This document shows positions 58,986-64,000 of a stretch of DNA of 64,000 bases, piece by piece. The DNA lies in contig JACNLQ010000052.1 of assembly GCA_014381415.1 (NCBI GenBank), positions 1 to 64,000 of the forward strand. The letters run 5' to 3'. Made by a program: the position numbers and the translations under genes. The DNA comes from Fidelibacterota bacterium. GTDB lineage: Bacteria; Fidelibacterota; Marinisomatia; SCGC-AAA003-L08; D37C17. Position 1 is the first letter of the stretch. Each line of letters starts with the position of its first letter. The notes under the pieces were generated by a model. The model had not been told where the DNA came from and did not search any database. It worked only from the letters and a program-made list of their open reading frames with translations.

Positions 58986-61094
58986 CTATTTTAGTAAAAC
59001 TAACTTTCTTACAGATACAAATTCATCTGCATCCATTTTGTAGAAATAAATTCCTGAGGGAACAGAAATACCATTTTGATTTGTACCATTCCACATAATT
59101 TCATAATTGCCTGGTTGGTGGGAACTTTGAACAATTGTCTTAATAATCTGACCGCTGATATTTACAATATTAATTGTAACAAAATCATACTGTGGAACAC
59201 TATAATGGATATAAGTTGTTGGGTTAAAAGGATTTGGATAATTTTGGTTTAGGTGATAATCCTTTGGGATTAACTGATATTTATTATTAGATAAATCACA
59301 ATCTACAATTCCTGTATTACCACCAACACATTCCCCACACTCATCAATAAATGCATCACCATTAAATACTCCATAGCAATCACCAAAATAAATGACTTGT
59401 GAAGTATAGTTTTGCTCTTGCATAACATGTTCATTTATCTGAACTTTTTTATAATTTACATAAGTGCTGGCACCATTATCCCCTACATTAATAAATTGTA
59501 GAAATAACATTTTACCACCATTACCTTCATATAATTCATTGGTTGTGTACATAACTGCTGTAAAGATTGTGCTGTCAATAATTGTACTATCAATATCAAT
59601 GTATAATTCATTGGTATTATTTAATTCACCATTTAGTTCTCCCTCTAAGTTAAATTCTTCTGAAGTTAAACTCCAATTATTTAAGAATAGGTCAGATGAG
59701 TTATAATCAATATCTAAAATTATACCCTCAAGTGGATTTGGTAAATTCTGCATGTGTAATGCAATGTAAATAGTATCTAATTCTTTTATTATAAAATCAT
59801 CATCTTCCAATCCGTTGGAATTATAAATATTAAAACTTGAATTAAAACAATCTATATCATTGGAATCTGCTATACATTGCTCACAGTTATCTTCATATGC
59901 AGTGCCACCCCATTCTCCAGTGCAATCCTGCTGACAAGGATATCTTTCAGTTGCTCCACCTACGCAAACATTACTACAATTTGGGTCTTTAAATGCACAT
60001 CCTTCAATAAATGAAAGCTCGGTTGGGCAATCTTCAATTGGAGGACAGTCACCATTGCAATCAAATTCACTATCCGCCTCCGTGCAAGTGCAATTATCAC
60101 TATCAGTATCGTTTCCACCGCATACATCACAATCATCATAAACAGCATCACCTCCACATTCACCAGTGCAATCTATCTCATATTCACAACTGCCATCATC
60201 TTCTCGAGCATTTGGATCATAATTACAGGCTAACTCATCAGTACATCCTGAAGGTACAACAACTAAAATTTCACCACCTTCCCAATTTGAATCACCCATG
60301 AGTTTTTCATTAATAGTAAACTCATTGATAGTTAATTGGGTAGTTATATCAGCATTAATATCCATCGCTTCAATTACAATATTGAAAATATTTTCTTGCC
60401 CATCAGGTGAAAAAAGTTCATGGTCAGTTTCAGGGTTAGGATGAGGTTCAAAATATAATGTGAAATTAACATTAGTAAAATTGCTCGCCTCAATAAATGA
60501 ATAATAAGAGATTACATATCCGATATTATATAAACCAATGCCAACAAGAGAAAATTCCTTAATATTTATAATACTATTATCAAATTGAAATTCGATATCT
60601 ATTGATTGTAATGTATCTAAATTTGTAATGAATACCTTAATCGTATCTGTAGAATTAGATTCCATATAACCTCCAAAAGATAAATCAATTTTTAGACAAT
60701 CAGAAATTCCCGTATCCCCTCCAACGCATCCATTATTATTATCACTATCTATACATAAAGAATTAATATAAGCAGCTCCGTTAGGAATCCCATGGCAATC
60801 AGAACAAGATGAGTTATCTCCTCCACATTCACCACAATCATCAAATTGTTTATCAGTAAAATCTGGGTTAGTCAGCCACTCATTCTCAAATATTACTGGA
60901 CATTCACCATTACAATCATTATATAAGCATTCTCCTTCAATTATGGCAAACTGGTCATAATTACAGGCTGGTGATCCCCAGTTAGGACTCCATTGCTGAT
61001 AGCCATCATCCATACATCCCGTCGTCTGCCCAAATCCAATAGAAATGATTAGTACAACCCAAATATTGTTTATTAATTGATGAAATATTTTCAT
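58986..61094 (-). CDS. Secreted Cys-rich protein with two cohesin-like segments and T9SS-type C-terminal domain
   Basis: GCTDELACNYDPNAREDDGSCEYEIDCTGECGG; cohesin-like IEFQFDNSIINIKEFSL and ILDIDYNSSDLFLNNWSL; C-terminal NYPNPFNPTTYIHYSVPQ...GNYEIMWNGTNQNGISVPSGIYFYKM. Confidence 0.8.
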   Translation of the reverse strand: MKIFHQLINNIWVVLIISIGFGQTTGCMDDGYQQWSPNWGSPACNYDQFAIIEGECLYNDCNGECPVIFENEWLTNPDFTDKQFDDCGECGGDNSSCSDCHGIPNGAAYINSLCIDSDNNNGCVGGDTGISDCLKIDLSFGGYMESNSTDTIKVFITNLDTLQSIDIEFQFDNSIINIKEFSLVGIGLYNIGYVISYYSFIEASNFTNVNFTLYFEPHPNPETDHELFSPDGQENIFNIVIEAMDINADITTQLTINEFTINEKLMGDSNWEGGEILVVVPSGCTDELACNYDPNAREDDGSCEYEIDCTGECGGDAVYDDCDVCGGNDTDSDNCTCTEADSEFDCNGDCPPIEDCPTELSFIEGCAFKDPNCSNVCVGGATERYPCQQDCTGEWGGTAYEDNCEQCIADSNDIDCFNSSFNIYNSNGLEDDDFIIKELDTIYIALHMQNLPNPLEGIILDIDYNSSDLFLNNWSLTSEEFNLEGELNGELNNTNELYIDIDSTIIDSTIFTAVMYTTNELYEGNGGKMLFLQFINVGDNGASTYVNYKKVQINEHVMQEQNYTSQVIYFGDCYGVFNGDAFIDECGECVGGNTGIVDCDLSNNKYQLIPKDYHLNQNYPNPFNPTTYIHYSVPQYDFVTINIVNISGQIIKTIVQSSHQPGNYEIMWNGTNQNGISVPSGIYFYKMDADEFVSVRKLVLLK

Positions 61095-61104
61095 TGTATT
61101 TCCA

Positions 61105-64000
61105 TCATTTTATTAATAACATTGTTTTCTGCAAGGTTGTTCCATTGGATATTAAACGGTAAAAAAAGATTCCACTTGGATATGCAGTGGCATCCCATAC
61201 TATTTCATGTATCCCCGCTTCTTTATATCCAGAAAATAGATGATCTATCAGTTGGCCCTGTAAATTATATACTTCCATAGATACATTACCTCCTAGTGGA
61301 ATAGACCATTTAATGGTGGTTTCGGGATTAAATGGATTTGGATAATTTTGATGTAAACTTAATTCTTCGGGAATCAAACGATTAATTATACTTACTCCAT
61401 CTGTAAATTCTGTGTTACCCGATCCAATGATACTAATTCCGCCAATAGCGGGTTCATCATTAACCTGAAATTTCTTCAACCATATTTTGCCATTTTTATT
61501 TTTATTATACCAGTTAAAACTAACTTCTCCAATGATTCCCTCAACCATTTGAGGTTTTTCTATTGCCCAAGTTACAGTTTTTATGGTTCCATCTCTACTT
61601 AACAAATTAGAAACAGATTTATATTTTTCAATTCTTATATTTGATGAATTAAATGCAATTGAAAGAGGACTAAATACATCCTCATTATATTCAATTTCTA
61701 AATCCATGCCTTCTATAAAAGTTGGCTCAGCAATAATTATTGGAAAGGTAATAACTGGCACATAATCAATAGTAATATCAGTAAATTGAATTTGTTTATT
61801 ATTGTATCGAGACAATTGATCGTGACAATAATTTCCATTTACATCTCCAAGCCTATAAGCAGATATAAACCGTAAAGTATCATCGAACACTAAAGGCTGA
61901 TATTCAATGCTATATTGCCCATTTTGGTTCAAGAGTTCTGCATGAACATTTGGTAAAGTTTGTTGGTTTAAAGGTTTAAAAATCCAATGAGTTTTTATCT
62001 CATTAAAATTATCAATTAAACCTACTGAATATTGAGCAACCAAACTGGCATCATAACCACTTACAGTGCCATCTAAAGAAACATCTGCTGCAATAAATTG
62101 ATCTGGATTAAAAGGCACCTCCCCTGTCACATGTCGTGCAATTCCGGATATGTCGGTTCCAGATATATAATCACCATTGCAATCATTAACAGTATCTTTT
62201 GAAAATGATAAATTATAATTCCCTTCTGTTAATGATTCGAATATAAAATGTCCAGATATTTTTGAAGTGTCAATATAGGATGTATCTGCAGATACCCCAT
62301 CATAATTTTTATCTAATTTTAAAATAACATTTGGTACTTCAAAGGGATCATCTCCTGAATAATAGGTGATATTTCCAAAAATTTCATAATCTGTTTGTAA
62401 AATGACCAACTCTGCACTCACCGTGTCTTCCGGGATAACACTGATATAGTTTTCCGGGGCCCCCCCTTTAACTTTTGCTATTGAAATAGTTAAAGTTGTA
62501 TCTGAAACACCCTGCATCCCTAATAAGTTAAAATCTAAATAAGTAATAACTCCTGCTATTCTTGCAGATAAAAGGGACATATTAACTTTTATATTCCCAT
62601 TTTGATCAGCAACTATATTTTCATCGCTCAAACCAGGCACTACTGTTCCCAAAAAGGTCCCATAATCATATGATACAATGCCTGAACTATTATCATAATT
62701 CAATGTAAACTCAATCTCATTTATTTCTGCTAATGAATCATTTTTAAAATAAACAGGCACACTTACTGTTTCATTGGAATCTCCAACTACAAATGCTGGC
62801 ATTGACAATGAAACATAATGGCAGGTATTTGAATTTATATTTGCATTTTCATGGTAATTTATAGCGCTGAAACAATTTTCTCCAGGGATACATTCCGATG
62901 GGTGGTTACTTATAAATGCATCATCAAAAAAAGCACCCGTGGGACAGTCACTATTTTCATTTCCACTGCAATGCCCCTTATCCACACAACCGTATATCCC
63001 ATAGTCACTTGCATCTATTGTAAATGTAAATTTGTCAGAATAAATTATATCAATAGTATCAGAAAATGTTTTGGTTAATTCAACTGTCCAACTAAAATCA
63101 GCAATCTCTCTATCTTTGCCCATTGCCTCAATGAGTAAATCGATTGGTAAAATGGAAATTTCCGGGGCAGTATTGGATTCCCAAGATAAATTTGGAATAT
63201 TTTCCCAAATTGGATCAATAATAGGTGAACCATTTTTTTCTATACTTCTTTTATCTATTATTATTTCATAATTAAGATCAGGGGTATCGATAAATGTACC
63301 AAACCAGGAGAATTCCAATGGAACACCATAATTGTTGTTTTGATAATCCCAAATACCATTTTGATTTCTATCATGATATAGCTCGTCTTCTTCACCATCT
63401 CCACACTCATCACAAATACCATTTTCATTTTCATCATCAAATGGTTCTGCTCTATAAACATCATTATAATCACCATAAATATTATGTGTACTACCAGTAT
63501 CAATTTCAATATCAGGAAACCATTCATCTGAATATCGGATATTGTTCAGTCTAAATGAATTTTCTTCTCTTGGAGATCCAAAGTTTTGTATTTCGGTGTA
63601 TTCCTCATAAAGCCAAAGACTGTTTTCAGTTTTGGGGCTGAGAGACCAGTTTTCAGATAATGAATTATCTAGTTCCGGTGAATGAAGCCGTAATGAATGT
63701 CCCCTGCTATTTTCACCTACTGGCCATCCTTCTGCAATATCGTAGTCAATTCTATCTTCTTCAATATTATTATTATTTTTTAAAATAATAGATCCTTTAT
63801 CTATAAAATCCCATAATTCTGCAGTATCATCGAATGGTAAAATAAGCCACTCGGCAATTATATCACTAAGATAGCCATTATAAAAATTGCAGCCGGTGTT
63901 TGAAAATACACACCACTTTGACGAAATTAAAAAATAACCAAAGGGGTCAATTTCCAAATTATTAATATCAACATAATTATTTGTATTAAAAAAAGTTTCA
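61105..64000 (-). CDS. Secreted protein with cohesin-like, carboxypeptidase-regulatory-like, dockerin-like and T9SS-type C-terminal domains; 5' end beyond window
   Basis: Frame stays open past the called TTG start at 63957 to the window edge (ETFFNTNNYVDINNLEIDPFG); dockerin-like DCNGDYISGTDISGIARHVTG...ADVSLDGTVSGYDASLVAQYSVG; C-terminal NYPNPFNPETTIKWSIPLGG. Confidence 0.8.
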   Translation of the reverse strand, partial: ETFFNTNNYVDINNLEIDPFGYFLISSKWCVFSNTGCNFYNGYLSDIIAEWLILPFDDTAELWDFIDKGSIILKNNNNIEEDRIDYDIAEGWPVGENSRGHSLRLHSPELDNSLSENWSLSPKTENSLWLYEEYTEIQNFGSPREENSFRLNNIRYSDEWFPDIEIDTGSTHNIYGDYNDVYRAEPFDDENENGICDECGDGEEDELYHDRNQNGIWDYQNNNYGVPLEFSWFGTFIDTPDLNYEIIIDKRSIEKNGSPIIDPIWENIPNLSWESNTAPEISILPIDLLIEAMGKDREIADFSWTVELTKTFSDTIDIIYSDKFTFTIDASDYGIYGCVDKGHCSGNENSDCPTGAFFDDAFISNHPSECIPGENCFSAINYHENANINSNTCHYVSLSMPAFVVGDSNETVSVPVYFKNDSLAEINEIEFTLNYDNSSGIVSYDYGTFLGTVVPGLSDENIVADQNGNIKVNMSLLSARIAGVITYLDFNLLGMQGVSDTTLTISIAKVKGGAPENYISVIPEDTVSAELVILQTDYEIFGNITYYSGDDPFEVPNVILKLDKNYDGVSADTSYIDTSKISGHFIFESLTEGNYNLSFSKDTVNDCNGDYISGTDISGIARHVTGEVPFNPDQFIAADVSLDGTVSGYDASLVAQYSVGLIDNFNEIKTHWIFKPLNQQTLPNVHAELLNQNGQYSIEYQPLVFDDTLRFISAYRLGDVNGNYCHDQLSRYNNKQIQFTDITIDYVPVITFPIIIAEPTFIEGMDLEIEYNEDVFSPLSIAFNSSNIRIEKYKSVSNLLSRDGTIKTVTWAIEKPQMVEGIIGEVSFNWYNKNKNGKIWLKKFQVNDEPAIGGISIIGSGNTEFTDGVSIINRLIPEELSLHQNYPNPFNPETTIKWSIPLGGNVSMEVYNLQGQLIDHLFSGYKEAGIHEIVWDATAYPSGIFFYRLISNGTTLQKTMLLIK

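Noticed and set aside
59960-60301. ORFs 59960-60163 (-) and 60011-60301 (+)
   Set aside because: Alternative-frame/antisense shadows within the Cys-rich gene 58986-61094.

Overview
AT-rich bacterial chromosome segment, almost entirely coding and mostly on the minus strand. The style suggests a marine Fibrobacterota/Bacteroidota-superphylum relative such as Ca. Marinimicrobia/SAR406; this is inferred from Cys-rich DCNGxWGG repeats and T9SS-like C-termini, not proven. Layout: (1) ~0-15.2 kb, a surface-polysaccharide locus with several GT2/GT4/GT11 glycosyltransferases, a UDP-sugar dehydrogenase, Wzm/Wzt-type ABC exporter genes, a Wzc-type tyrosine kinase and a short SLBB protein. It contains a scar where an IS30-family transposase fragment truncates an FkbM-type methyltransferase. 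(2) 15.2-34.6 kb, housekeeping genes: flippase-like, lolA, ftsK, gcvT, ruvA, ruvC, yebC, a batA-E cluster, tatA, purQ/purS/pssA/psd/purC/purB, an HtrA protease and truA. (3) 35-41 kb, a plus-strand DUF4159 / DUF4175-like / TPR set, preceded by a decayed duplicate of the DUF4159 gene. (4) 41-64 kb, a surface-protein region: a lipoprotein with Notch/LNR-like repeats, an 'asparagine synthetase B'-like secreted protein, a putative beta-barrel + FecR + giant Fn3-like triad, a three-gene ABC-2 exporter, and a run of Cys-rich proteins with cohesin-like, dockerin-like and T9SS-CTD-like segments. The most interesting candidate system is the cohesin/dockerin-like Cys-rich cluster at 55.4-64 kb, whose last gene runs off the window edge. 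No tRNA, rRNA or CRISPR was recognised. All family calls are by eye from motifs.
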